Part shown: positions 18,100 through 26,314 of the stretch, one piece after another
How the letters are laid out: each line of letters begins with the position of its first letter
How positions within the stretch are numbered: position 1 is the first letter of the stretch
The notes under the pieces: model-generated
The model's input: only the letters and a program-made list of their open reading frames with translations
What the model was told of the DNA's origin: nothing
Databases searched by the model: none
Assembly: GCA_002294405.1 (NCBI GenBank)
Contig: DBFP01000055.1
Location: forward strand, 68,925 to 132,924
Direction of reading: 5' to 3'
Length of the DNA: 64,000 nucleotides
Source of the DNA: Anaerolineales bacterium UBA877
Lineage (GTDB): Bacteria; Chloroflexota; Anaerolineae; Anaerolineales; Villigracilaceae
Made by a program: the position numbers and the translations under genes

Positions 18100-19401
18100 A
18101 TGATTTTATTCGATAAACTCTCTGCTGAAATTCCCGGATGGCGGGAGCGCGTTAAAACCCTGGTCAAGGACCATGGGACAACAGTCATCGATCAGGTGAC
18201 AATCGAACAGGTATTCGGCGGGATGCGCGATATCAAATCTTTGGTCAGTGACATTTCATACGTCGATCCGGCCGAGGGTATCCGGCTGCGGGGGTACTCA
18301 ATCCCGGAAGTACTAAAATTGCTGCCAAAACCGAAAGGAGCTGAAATGCCCTTTGTAGGCGGTCTGTATTATTTGCTGCTTGTGGGGGAATTACCCACGG
18401 AGACGCAAGCGCTGGCAGTGGAGGAAGAATGGAAAGCCAGGAGCGCAATCCCAAAAAATATTTTGAACTGCCTGGAATCGAACGAAGTACTGACCCACCC
18501 GATGACCTTGCTTTCCCAGGCAGTACTGGGTCTGCAGCCTGGATCGCGTTTTTCCCGGCAGTATCACGAAGGAATTAAAAAAGACGAGCTGTGGATGTCA
18601 ATGTTGGAAGACAGTCTAGAACTTACAGCCAAACTTCCAGTGCTTGCCGCCCATATCTATAATAGAAAATACCGTAAAGGTCAAATTCCTGAAGTAGATC
18701 CAAGTCTTGACATGGGCGCGAATTTCGCACAAATGATCGGAGTGGAAGACAAGACATACCAGGATGTAGCGCGACTTTATTTCATCCTGCACTCTGACCA
18801 CGAATTGGGAAACGTGAGTGCCCATGTCACACACCTTGTCGCTTCATCGCTCTCTGACATCTACTTCGCTTTCTCGGCTGGATTAAATGGGTTGGCTGGA
18901 CCACTCCATGGCCTGGCAAATCAAGAATGTCTTGGCTGGCTGCTCAATGTTCACAAGGAATTTGGAAATGTGCCTTCAACTGAACAGCTTCGGGAATATG
19001 CCTGGAACTGGCTGAATAGCGGACGAGTCATCCCGGGATATGGTCATGCAGTGCTGCGCGTCCCAGACCCACGCTTCACCGCTCAACTTGAATTTGCCTT
19101 GAAGCATTTTCCTGAGGATGAAATCCTGCGGCTTGCGGTGATGGTTTATGATATTGTTCCAAAAGTACTAAAAGAACAGGGAAAAGCCAAGAATCCCTCT
19201 CCCAATGTGGATGCCATTTCCGGTACCCTGCAATATCATTATGGAGTACGCGAATTTGACTTCTACACGGTACTCTTTGGGGTGGGTCGCTCCCTTGGCG
19301 TTACTGCAAATGCAGTTTGGGCGCGTGCATTGGGTCAACCCATTGAACGACCGAAATCTCTGACAACATCAATGCTGGAAGAACTGGCCAAAAAGCAATA
19401 A
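18100..19401 (+). CDS. gltA: citrate synthase, mitochondrial (eukaryotic-like) type
   Basis: 433 aa. The three catalytic residues align to the pig enzyme with a constant offset of four: His270 in GPLHGLANQE, His316 in GYGHAVLR and Asp371 in NPSPNVDAISG. Whole stretches such as SDHELGNVSAH, LNSGR-VIPGYGHAVLR and EQGKAKNP-PNVDA match the vertebrate mitochondrial enzyme almost letter for letter. This is unlike the common bacterial hexameric GltA type. Similar enzymes are known from Geobacter. It condenses acetyl-CoA and oxaloacetate. A strong terminator follows. Confidence 0.94.
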   Translation: MILFDKLSAEIPGWRERVKTLVKDHGTTVIDQVTIEQVFGGMRDIKSLVSDISYVDPAEGIRLRGYSIPEVLKLLPKPKGAEMPFVGGLYYLLLVGELPTETQALAVEEEWKARSAIPKNILNCLESNEVLTHPMTLLSQAVLGLQPGSRFSRQYHEGIKKDELWMSMLEDSLELTAKLPVLAAHIYNRKYRKGQIPEVDPSLDMGANFAQMIGVEDKTYQDVARLYFILHSDHELGNVSAHVTHLVASSLSDIYFAFSAGLNGLAGPLHGLANQECLGWLLNVHKEFGNVPSTEQLREYAWNWLNSGRVIPGYGHAVLRVPDPRFTAQLEFALKHFPEDEILRLAVMVYDIVPKVLKEQGKAKNPSPNVDAISGTLQYHYGVREFDFYTVLFGVGRSLGVTANAVWARALGQPIERPKSLTTSMLEELAKKQ

Positions 19402-19440
19402 ATATTCTTCCAAAGCTGAAAAACTATTCAGGTAAATGAA

Positions 19441-19473
19441 AACTTCCGAGACAATCGATCTCGGAAGTTTTTT
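19441..19473 (+). terminator. rho-independent terminator after citrate synthase
   Basis: A perfect 11-bp stem, AACTTCCGAGA (19441-19451) with TCTCGGAAGTT (19459-19469), a 7-base loop and a T-run. It ends the mdh-gltA unit and separates it from the convergent mgsA gene. Confidence 0.9.
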
Positions 19474-19509
19474 GATGCAGATGATACTCAATGATCGTGA
19501 TTGGTGAGA

Positions 19510-19962
19510 TTAAGTTACAGGATGTCGGTTGGCAGCATACCTTGCAAGGTCAGGGGTGGAGCGCTCATATTCCTGGTTCATAAGCTGGGATGATATGATG
19601 AAATCTGCCGTGGACCGGTTGCATGCAGTTGGGATGTTGTAGAGAACTGCCAGGCGTAATAACGCCTTTATGTCCGGATCGTGAGGTTGTGGTTCAAGAG
19701 CATCCCAGAAGAAGATGAGCATGTCAATCCTGTTTTTGGCGATTGCTGCACCGACCTGCTGATCACCACCCAGAGGTCCGGAAACAAAACGAGCGATAGG
19801 GAGATCCAGCTCCCTTGAGAGCAAATCTCCTGTTGTCCCGGTAGCAAGCAGGAAATGGTTCGATAATGTCCCGCGGTTGAAACGGGCCCAGGCTAACAAG
19901 TCAACCTTTTTATTGTCGTGCGCCACGAGGGCAATGCGTTTTCGTTTCGCAATCACTTTCAT
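19510..19962 (-). CDS. mgsA: methylglyoxal synthase
   Basis: 150 aa. The active-site residues known from E. coli MgsA are all present: His15 in VAHDNKK, Asp67 in GPLGGDQQVGA, and His94 and Asp97 in EPQPHDPDIKAL; phosphate-binding TGTTG is at 41-45. The enzyme converts dihydroxyacetone phosphate to methylglyoxal and phosphate, relieving phosphate limitation or triose accumulation. It lies 12 bases downstream of a methyltransferase gene on the same strand and is probably co-transcribed with it. Confidence 0.95.
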   Translation of the reverse strand: MKVIAKRKRIALVAHDNKKVDLLAWARFNRGTLSNHFLLATGTTGDLLSRELDLPIARFVSGPLGGDQQVGAAIAKNRIDMLIFFWDALEPQPHDPDIKALLRLAVLYNIPTACNRSTADFIISSQLMNQEYERSTPDLARYAANRHPVT

Positions 19963-19974
19963 CGTGAACCGTCC

Positions 19975-20757
19975 TTATGGTTTGATGGCTCGGGTTGCCA
20001 AGTAAGTAGGGTGATACCTGCTGAGTGGAGAGTCCGGGCAAATATCTTCATAGAAACCAGTTATCGAGAAACCAGCATCGATCTGACCAGCGATAAGATC
20101 CGTTAAGCTGTGACCAAACTCAAGTGGTATTCCCTCCTCGATGCAAATTTCCAATTCTTCAGGTTTCAAATCTTTTAAATCAGAATATGGAATTGAATAT
20201 TTTACTTGCAGGGATTCCTGTTCATCGGCATGCGTACCGAACATATAATATATGGGATTTGCCAGACCTGCAAGCAGCAAGCCTGAATGCCGTAGGACAC
20301 GGAATGCTTCCTGCCATACGGGCCGAACTTCCGGGCAGAAAACATTGGATACAGGGTGGAAGACCAGATCGTAAGATGCGTCTGCAAACTCAGAAAGGTC
20401 GCGCATATCTCCCTCGACGGTGCGAATATTCAGTCCTTCGCGCTGGGCAACCATGATATCACGCTCCAGTTGAGCTGGTGAATTGTCGAAAATTGTCACA
20501 TTTGCTCCAAGGGCGGCGAAAATAGGCCCCTGTTGCCCCCCACCACAGGCTAACCCAAGCAGGTTCAATCCTTGAAATGGGGGAAACCAGTCAGATGGTA
20601 CGGGTTTTGTTTCTGTCAGGAGAACGGTAAATATTCCCTTCCGAGCGGCGGCAATCGTCGGCTGATCAACGGGGATCGTAAATTTATTGTTTTTTTCCAC
20701 TTCCAGACCCCATGCATATCGATTGTATTCACGAATATTGAAGTTGGCTTTGGGCAT
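19975..20757 (-). CDS. class I SAM-dependent methyltransferase
   Basis: 260 aa with AGGAG six bases upstream of ATG. The SAM-binding motif I is LLGLACGGGQQGP, followed by an acidic strand end (TIFDNSP) and a motif resembling GDMRDLSEFADASYDLVFHPVSN. This is the UbiE/type-11 methyltransferase layout. The glycine-rich loop is followed by Gln-Gln rather than the more usual Thr/Gly. Substrate unknown. It forms a two-gene unit with mgsA; no functional link between them is obvious. Confidence 0.85.
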   Translation of the reverse strand: MPKANFNIREYNRYAWGLEVEKNNKFTIPVDQPTIAAARKGIFTVLLTETKPVPSDWFPPFQGLNLLGLACGGGQQGPIFAALGANVTIFDNSPAQLERDIMVAQREGLNIRTVEGDMRDLSEFADASYDLVFHPVSNVFCPEVRPVWQEAFRVLRHSGLLLAGLANPIYYMFGTHADEQESLQVKYSIPYSDLKDLKPEELEICIEEGIPLEFGHSLTDLIAGQIDAGFSITGFYEDICPDSPLSRYHPTYLATRAIKP

Positions 20758-20788
20758 ATCCGTCTCCTGGGAATATTATAATCCGGCG

Positions 20789-20824
20789 AAAAAAAACCCT
20801 GCGATGATTCTCGCAGGGTTTTTT
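20789..20824 (-). terminator. bidirectional-looking terminator after the LysM gene
   Basis: AACCCTGCGA (20795-20804) pairs perfectly with TCGCAGGGTT (20811-20820) around a six-base loop. There is a T-run on either strand: As at 20789-20796 and Ts at 20819-20824. It lies 15 bases past the LysM-gene stop and before the start of the methyltransferase gene, so it ends the LysM transcript. Confidence 0.9.
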
Positions 20825-20838
20825 CAATTAAACAAACC

Positions 20839-21987
20839 TTACCTAGTTGGGGTGGCCAATGATCCGGCACCACTCCAACCGAAAACACGCATTGCGGATG
20901 CCGCACCTGCAGATGACCAAATCGGGTTTCCCTGATCGTCTGTGCCAGATTGGCGAACTGCAACCACCCACCATTGCATGATGGAAGTACTATTTTCTTG
21001 AGAGCGGAAGGTTACCGGGACAACGAATTTAGTGTCGGTGACGTATTGCGTCAACTTGCGCCCGGTCCCACCGGTTAATACTTCAATTGTTACCTGATAA
21101 CGTTCATTTTCCCGCAGCACTCCAACAGATGCCCATTGCAAAGTAACCGTATCCGTTGCCAGGGTAAATGTATCTCCATTTGCAGGCAATAGCAGATTGG
21201 GTGCGGGATACGGAGGTGGAATTGTGGCAGTCGGTGATGGACCTGGTGTTGCAGCACGCATGCAAAGGGGGATAATTAATTTCGTATCTGTGAAAACGTT
21301 ATCCGTACTCAGCCCGTTCCATTCCTTGATTGCAGTCATCGAGACGTTATAACTGTTGGCAATCGTGCTGAGAGTGTCGTTGGCTTGCACTGTATATACC
21401 GCTGTTTGGCAGGCAGCGCGGGTTGCCGCCGCTGATTCCAACGTAGCTGTAGCAGCCGGGGGAGGTGTTGCTGTGGGGCGAGGGACCTTGATCTTTTGAC
21501 CGATCTGCAGGTCTGTGCAGTTGCTATTTAAACTATTCAAACTTACGATAGCTGATACTGAAGATCCGTATAAGCTGGCTATGGAAATGCACGAGTCTCC
21601 GCTCTTGACCGTATATTCTATTGGAGGTTCGGGTGTTAACGTGGGCGTATCCGTGGGAACTAGAGTTTCAGTTAGGGTAGGGGTGATACTGGCAGTTGCA
21701 GTTGAACTGGGGATCGGTGTACTATCCGGTAGTTTACCTGTCCCTTTCAAGGTCACATATAACGCGAGGGCACCAATAATAAGAAAGATTGCAAGAAGGC
21801 CCAGGGCAATCGGAAGACTCAAAGTTACTTCAGGAATCCGTGCTGCCTGGATTGTTTTCTCAGATTTTGCTTTTGGTTTTTGGATGGCTTGGAATTCATT
21901 TCCACAAACAACGCACCTGGTCGCGTTTTCAGCCAGCCGCGTCCCACAGGTGGGACAGAGTTTCGTCGTACTGCTCTCAGGACTCAT
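20839..21987 (-). CDS. membrane-anchored zinc-ribbon protein with two LysM domains
   Basis: About 382 aa from the ATG at 21987 (MSPESST); the frame is open 16 codons further upstream. Order of parts: a zinc ribbon (CPTCG ... CVVCG) at the N-terminus, one membrane helix near residues 60-85, a Ser/Thr/Pro-rich linker, LysM1 (starting EYTVKSGDSC), a second Pro/Thr linker, LysM2 (VYTVQANDTLSTIANSY), another Pro-rich linker, and a C-terminal beta-rich domain of unknown type. LysM domains bind glycan with N-acetylglucosamine, so the outer part should contact the cell wall while the zinc ribbon stays cytoplasmic. A pair of cysteines in LysM1 may form a disulfide. Precise function unknown. Confidence 0.85.
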   Translation of the reverse strand: MSPESSTTKLCPTCGTRLAENATRCVVCGNEFQAIQKPKAKSEKTIQAARIPEVTLSLPIALGLLAIFLIIGALALYVTLKGTGKLPDSTPIPSSTATASITPTLTETLVPTDTPTLTPEPPIEYTVKSGDSCISIASLYGSSVSAIVSLNSLNSNCTDLQIGQKIKVPRPTATPPPAATATLESAAATRAACQTAVYTVQANDTLSTIANSYNVSMTAIKEWNGLSTDNVFTDTKLIIPLCMRAATPGPSPTATIPPPYPAPNLLLPANGDTFTLATDTVTLQWASVGVLRENERYQVTIEVLTGGTGRKLTQYVTDTKFVVPVTFRSQENSTSIMQWWVVAVRQSGTDDQGNPIWSSAGAASAMRVFGWSGAGSLATPTR

Positions 21988-22127
21988 AGTTTGGGGATTA
22001 TACCATGTGAGAATTAGGTGAATAAAATCCAGCATTAATGAGAATTGCGCATAGGAATATTATTCAAAAGAATGATTTTCTCGATTATCCAGATTGTTTT
22101 CAAGAAATTACGAGGTTTTGGGTGCGT

Positions 22128-22133
22128 TATAAT
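22128..22133 (+). promoter_or_regulatory. candidate -10 box giving a near-leaderless E1-alpha transcript
   Basis: A consensus TATAAT lies only nine bases before the E1-alpha ATG (22143). If used, transcription would start near 22140 and the mRNA would be almost leaderless, which fits the lack of a Shine-Dalgarno. No good -35 is seen at 16-18 bases. Confidence 0.4.
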
Positions 22134-22142
22134 GTCACAGTC

Positions 22143-23042
22143 ATGGATAAAAACATATCTCTTTACAAAACCATGCTATTAATCCGCCGTTTTGAAGAAC
22201 GTGTTTTATCAGAGTTCTCCGCCGGCAAACTGGTCGGCACAACCCATGTTTATATAGGTCAAGAAGCAGATGCTGCAGGTATATTTTCAGTCATCGACTC
22301 AGAGGATGTGATTTTCAGCAATCATCGAGGTCACGGTCACTTCCTGGCATATGGAGGAGATCCATACCGTCTTGCAGCTGAATTGATGGGCAAGACAACA
22401 GGACTGGTGGGAGGACGGGGAGGCAGTCAGCATGTCCAATGGCGGAATTTTTACTCAAATGGAATCCAGGGGGGAATCACGCCTGTGTCGACCGGAATGG
22501 CACTGGCTGAAAAGATCCACAAATCAGGGAAAATAGTGTTGGCATTCATTGGCGACGGGACGCTCGGTGAAGGTGTCCTCTACGAAAGCCTGAACATAGC
22601 GGCACTCTGGAAGCTTCCGATTTTATTTGTCCTCGAAGACAATCATTATGCACAGACGACACCGGTAGAAAAAGGGGTATCTGGCTCCATGTCAGCCAGG
22701 TTTGAAGCATTCGGGATTCGAGTTTGGGAGAGAGACACCACCGACGTGCTGGAAATTCAATTTGCAACAAACGAATCGATTCGCTCGGTTCGCACCTTAA
22801 TTGAACCAGCGGGATTAATTTTGCATACCCATCGTTTCTCAGCCCACAGCAAAGGGGATGATTTACGCTCATCCGAGGAACTCGCCCGGATACATCAATT
22901 TGACCCCCTGTTGATCCAGGTCGCCCGGTTATCCTCGCTGGAATCCACAAAAATTGAATCAGAGGTTACCGCAGTCATTAATAATGCGTTTAAACGGGCA
23001 GAAGCTGACCCGTACCCAGAGCTGAAGCAAGAGACCCAATGA
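22143..23042 (+). CDS. thiamine-dependent 2-oxoacid dehydrogenase E1 subunit alpha
   Basis: About 299 aa from the ATG at 22143; the frame extends upstream but the family begins with an L-Y-x-x-M-L-L-I-R-R-F-E-E-R segment, present here at residues 7-20. The HRGHGH motif is at 61-66, and the thiamine-diphosphate/Mg motif starts GDG at 137-139 and ends at Asn151. It should decarboxylate a 2-oxoacid such as pyruvate and reductively acylate a lipoyl group. It overlaps the beta-subunit gene by four bases. The third gene of the operon carries the lipoyl domain, but its catalytic domain is unusual. The oxoacid specificity cannot be decided. Confidence 0.9.
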   Translation: MDKNISLYKTMLLIRRFEERVLSEFSAGKLVGTTHVYIGQEADAAGIFSVIDSEDVIFSNHRGHGHFLAYGGDPYRLAAELMGKTTGLVGGRGGSQHVQWRNFYSNGIQGGITPVSTGMALAEKIHKSGKIVLAFIGDGTLGEGVLYESLNIAALWKLPILFVLEDNHYAQTTPVEKGVSGSMSARFEAFGIRVWERDTTDVLEIQFATNESIRSVRTLIEPAGLILHTHRFSAHSKGDDLRSSEELARIHQFDPLLIQVARLSSLESTKIESEVTAVINNAFKRAEADPYPELKQETQ

Positions 23043-24043
23043 CCACTGTATTAGAGTGTCTAAATGGAGCCCTGGACGCTGCGATGGAATCAGACCCGAG
23101 CATTTATTTGCTCGGCGAAGACATACTGGATCCATACGGAGGCGCCTTCAAAGTAACCCGCGGGCTGTCTGAAAAATTCCCCAATCGTGTTCTGACCACT
23201 CCAATCTCCGAGGCAGCAATTGTGGGAATTGCGAGCGGGATGGCCATGCGTGGCTTGCGCCCGATTGTCGAGATCATGTTCGGAGATTTTATTACCCTTT
23301 GTGCCGACCAGTTGGTCAATCACACTTCCAAATTTCGCTGGATGTATAATGACCAGGTCAGGGTTCCGATTGTGGTGCGTTCACCAATGGGGGGTCGCCG
23401 TGGTTATGGACCCACCCACAGCCAATCCCTGGAAAAGATGTTCATGGGTGTACCGGGGCTTAAAGTCGTGGCTCCGAATACTCTAGGTGATCCGGCAAAA
23501 TTGCTGACCGCAGCAATCGCAGATAACGACCCGGTCCTATTCATAGAACATAAAATGTTATACAACCGATCACTGCAAACACCGGGGGAAGGGGACTTGA
23601 TCGATTTTCAACTTGTAGGTTCCGGAGGGTATTATCCCTGCCACATATTACGCTCGGGAGCAAACCCTCAAGCGACCATCGCTTGTTATGGCTATAATTT
23701 CGAATTGGTTAGAGCGGCTGCTCTTGAACTGCTAATCGAGCACGAGATCTTCACAGAAATATTCATTTTCTCCCAACTCAGCCCCTTTAACCTTGAACTC
23801 CTTATCCAATCCTTGTTGAAGACCAGGAATCTTCTCAGTGTTGAAGAAGGAACATTGTCCATGGGATGGGGTGCGGAAATTATTGCCCGAGTCGCTGAAA
23901 ACATGGTTGGAATAAAGGCAAAACGGGTAGCTGCCCTAGATTTACCAATTGCCACCTCCAAAAACCTGGAAGAAAATATCCTCCCATCGATCAAGGATAT
24001 TGTCAATGCAGCAATCTCCCTTGTTACAAAACCTTTCGCATAG
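23039..24043 (+). CDS. thiamine-dependent 2-oxoacid dehydrogenase E1 subunit beta
   Basis: 334 aa, a typical length. The N-terminal pyrimidine-binding domain shows LLGEDILDPYGGAFKVTRGL and TPISEAAIVGIASGMAMRG with the conserved catalytic-region Glu; the C-terminal transketolase domain runs to the end. Segments such as FRWMYNDQVRVPIVVRSPMGG fit pyruvate/acetoin-type E1-beta. The ATGA overlap with E1-alpha indicates coupled synthesis of an alpha2beta2 enzyme. The lipoyl-acyltransferase fusion gene starts 30 bases downstream. Confidence 0.92.
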   Translation: MTTVLECLNGALDAAMESDPSIYLLGEDILDPYGGAFKVTRGLSEKFPNRVLTTPISEAAIVGIASGMAMRGLRPIVEIMFGDFITLCADQLVNHTSKFRWMYNDQVRVPIVVRSPMGGRRGYGPTHSQSLEKMFMGVPGLKVVAPNTLGDPAKLLTAAIADNDPVLFIEHKMLYNRSLQTPGEGDLIDFQLVGSGGYYPCHILRSGANPQATIACYGYNFELVRAAALELLIEHEIFTEIFIFSQLSPFNLELLIQSLLKTRNLLSVEEGTLSMGWGAEIIARVAENMVGIKAKRVAALDLPIATSKNLEENILPSIKDIVNAAISLVTKPFA

Positions 24044-24073
24044 ATTTATCTCCAAATTAAAGTTGAGACGAAT

Positions 24074-25165
24074 ATGATCAAATCAGAAATTCTTGTCCCA
24101 CTGCTTAATTCCAATGAACCTGAAGCACGGTTGGTTAGAATCCATGTTAAGGAAGGAAAAAGGGTGAGCAAAGGCACCCTTCTATTTACCATCGAGACAA
24201 CAAAGGCAACCTCTGACATAGAGTCCCCGGAATCTGGTTACCTGAGACTTTTATCAAAAGAAGGGGATATATTAAATGTAGGGGACAGGTTGGCAGTAAT
24301 TACTAAAACTATGGAGGAATCCGTTGAAATTCAACATTCATCAATTAATTCCATACCCGATCCTGAATCCCATCGAATTACCAAGCCCGCACGCATTTTG
24401 GCCCAGACTCTTTGTGTTGACTTGTCATCCCTGCCCAAGGATCAACTGCTGACTGTGGAAGTTATCCGTAAATATGCGAAGGATATGGAACTCCCTCTCA
24501 GGAAACTTCCCCCTTCAAACAAACCATACATTCTTATTTATGGTGCAGGTGGACATTCAAAATCGATCATAGAACTGATTTTACAAAACAACACTCACAC
24601 CATTGCTGGGATAGTGGATGACGATATAAGATTGAAAGGAAATCAAGTGCTCGGGAACACGGTTTTAGGAACCCGTGAGGTTCTTCCACTGCTTTTCGAA
24701 CAGGGGATTATTCTGGCGGCAAATGGGGTTGGAGGCATCATTGACATTTCAGTGCGGGTTAAGGTGTTTGATCTGCTCGAAAAAACAGGCTTCGTGTTCC
24801 CCGCTTTGATCCACCCAAGGGCAACTGTTGAACCCAGCGCGAAAGTGGGGGAAGGAGTCCAGGTATTTGCTAATGCATATATTGGTTCGGAAACGACCCT
24901 AAATCACAGATGCATGATTAATACAAATGCAGTGATATCACATGATTGCGAAATTGGATCATACTCGCATGTCTCCCCCGGGGCTCTTTTAGCAGGACAT
25001 GTCCGGGTAGGCGAAGGAACACTGATCGGCATGGGGGTTACCACAACAATCGGAGCTCGAATTGGATCCGGGGTCCGCATTGGAAATGGAGCAATCATTT
25101 TGGCGGATGTACCGGACAAAATGGTGATTCAAGCTGGCCGATATTGGGTGGGAAAGTCGGAATGA
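24074..25165 (+). CDS. lipoyl domain fused to NeuD/PglD-like hexapeptide acyltransferase
   Basis: 363 aa. Residues 1-78 are a biotinyl/lipoyl domain with the modified-lysine motif E-T-T-K44-A. Residues about 103-135 (KPARILAQTLCVDLSSLPKD) look like the E3/E1-binding peripheral domain. From residue 151 the protein is a sugar O/N-acyltransferase of the NeuD/PglD family: a Rossmann-like N-domain with GAGGHSKS at 157-164, then a left-handed beta-helix of hexapeptide repeats with the likely catalytic His290 in ISHDCEIG. The normal E2 catalytic domain with HxxxDG is absent. It is the third gene of an E1alpha-E1beta operon. I infer that an acyl group made by E1 on the lipoyl arm may be handed to a sugar or amine by the beta-helix domain. 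No E3 gene is adjacent. Confidence 0.88.
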   Translation: MIKSEILVPLLNSNEPEARLVRIHVKEGKRVSKGTLLFTIETTKATSDIESPESGYLRLLSKEGDILNVGDRLAVITKTMEESVEIQHSSINSIPDPESHRITKPARILAQTLCVDLSSLPKDQLLTVEVIRKYAKDMELPLRKLPPSNKPYILIYGAGGHSKSIIELILQNNTHTIAGIVDDDIRLKGNQVLGNTVLGTREVLPLLFEQGIILAANGVGGIIDISVRVKVFDLLEKTGFVFPALIHPRATVEPSAKVGEGVQVFANAYIGSETTLNHRCMINTNAVISHDCEIGSYSHVSPGALLAGHVRVGEGTLIGMGVTTTIGARIGSGVRIGNGAIILADVPDKMVIQAGRYWVGKSE

Positions 25166-25255
25166 ATAATGGCAAATGGTAATAGTCCACCCAACCGGGG
25201 GATATATAGCCAAAAAAATTCCAAACAGGATGTGGCGGAATTTTAGATGTTGAGA

Positions 25256-26152
25256 TCACATATGGGATATTATAAAATTCCCGATATTATTGATCGCCAG
25301 CTGTGATTCGGGGACATATGGCGCAAAGGCTTGAAAAACATGCCACATCCCCGGCCAGGTTTCCAAAGTTATATTCACACCAGCATGATGAGCTTTTTGT
25401 TCCAACCGGGAGGAATCGTCGAATAATATTTCTTCCGTCCCAACTTGAATAAAAGTGGGAGGAAGTCCATGAAGGTCAGCGAAGATGGGGGATATATATG
25501 GGTGGGTTAAAGAATGTCCGTTGGCATATGCTTCGACCAACCAACCATGATCTTTGAACTCAAGAAGTGGATCACGTTTTGCGCGAGAATGGACGGAGTC
25601 GCCTGAGAATGTGAGATCGGTCCATGGAGATAAAAGGAAAAGTCCCCCTGGCATATTTTCATGCCTGTCACGCAAGGCTAAAGCAGTGGCGAGAGTTAAG
25701 CCACCCCCTGCAGAGTCACCCCCTATGATGATGTGGTCGGGAGAGTAGTTTTTTGACAGGAGCCATTGGTAAGCTGCCAATGAATCGTCCAGTGCTGAAG
25801 GAAAAGGGTATTCAGGAGCGAGGCGGTAGTCGATGAGGAGCAGGCGCGCTTTGCTTGCTTGGGCTATTTTTCCCGCAAGCCCGCGGTGAGTGGCAGGGGA
25901 ACAAATGACATAAGCTCCCCCATGAAGGTACAGGATGGCATGCCCAGGTATTGCATTGTCTGGTTCGAGCCAATCAGCGGGAATCCCATTGGCAGAAACA
26001 CTCTTTTGACAGACTTCCCGGGGAACCCTGATAGCGCGCCTGGCTGCTGAATCAAATTGCCGGCGTCGGGCTTCTAACGGGAGATCACCAATAAGTGCGT
26101 CTTTGGTTTCACGCATAATGCGCTGAACAATGCGGCTGCGAAAACTGGGCAT
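25256..26152 (-). CDS. HSL-family alpha/beta hydrolase (esterase)
   Basis: About 298 aa from the ATG at 26152; an in-frame TTG at 26185 is possible. The hormone-sensitive-lipase oxyanion motif HGGAY and the nucleophile elbow GDSAGG are present, with an acid in the QVGTEEILFDDS region and the final His in WPGMWHVFQ. No signal peptide is visible. Such enzymes hydrolyse short-chain carboxyl esters, including acetylated small molecules. It is convergent with the lipoyl-acyltransferase gene. Confidence 0.9.
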   Translation of the reverse strand: MPSFRSRIVQRIMRETKDALIGDLPLEARRRQFDSAARRAIRVPREVCQKSVSANGIPADWLEPDNAIPGHAILYLHGGAYVICSPATHRGLAGKIAQASKARLLLIDYRLAPEYPFPSALDDSLAAYQWLLSKNYSPDHIIIGGDSAGGGLTLATALALRDRHENMPGGLFLLSPWTDLTFSGDSVHSRAKRDPLLEFKDHGWLVEAYANGHSLTHPYISPIFADLHGLPPTFIQVGTEEILFDDSSRLEQKAHHAGVNITLETWPGMWHVFQAFAPYVPESQLAINNIGNFIISHM

Positions 26153-26314
26153 GAGGATCCTATTACCGGAATGGTTATTAGGCAATCACATCTTTCTTTC
26201 AATGATGTTCCCGGGCAACTAGAAGTTGTAAGTTATTCCTCGGACTTGGGACTAATATTTGATCATCGAAGAACCAGCGTTAGGGGTTGGTTTCTGAGCG
26301 TTTCACGAGGTTCA

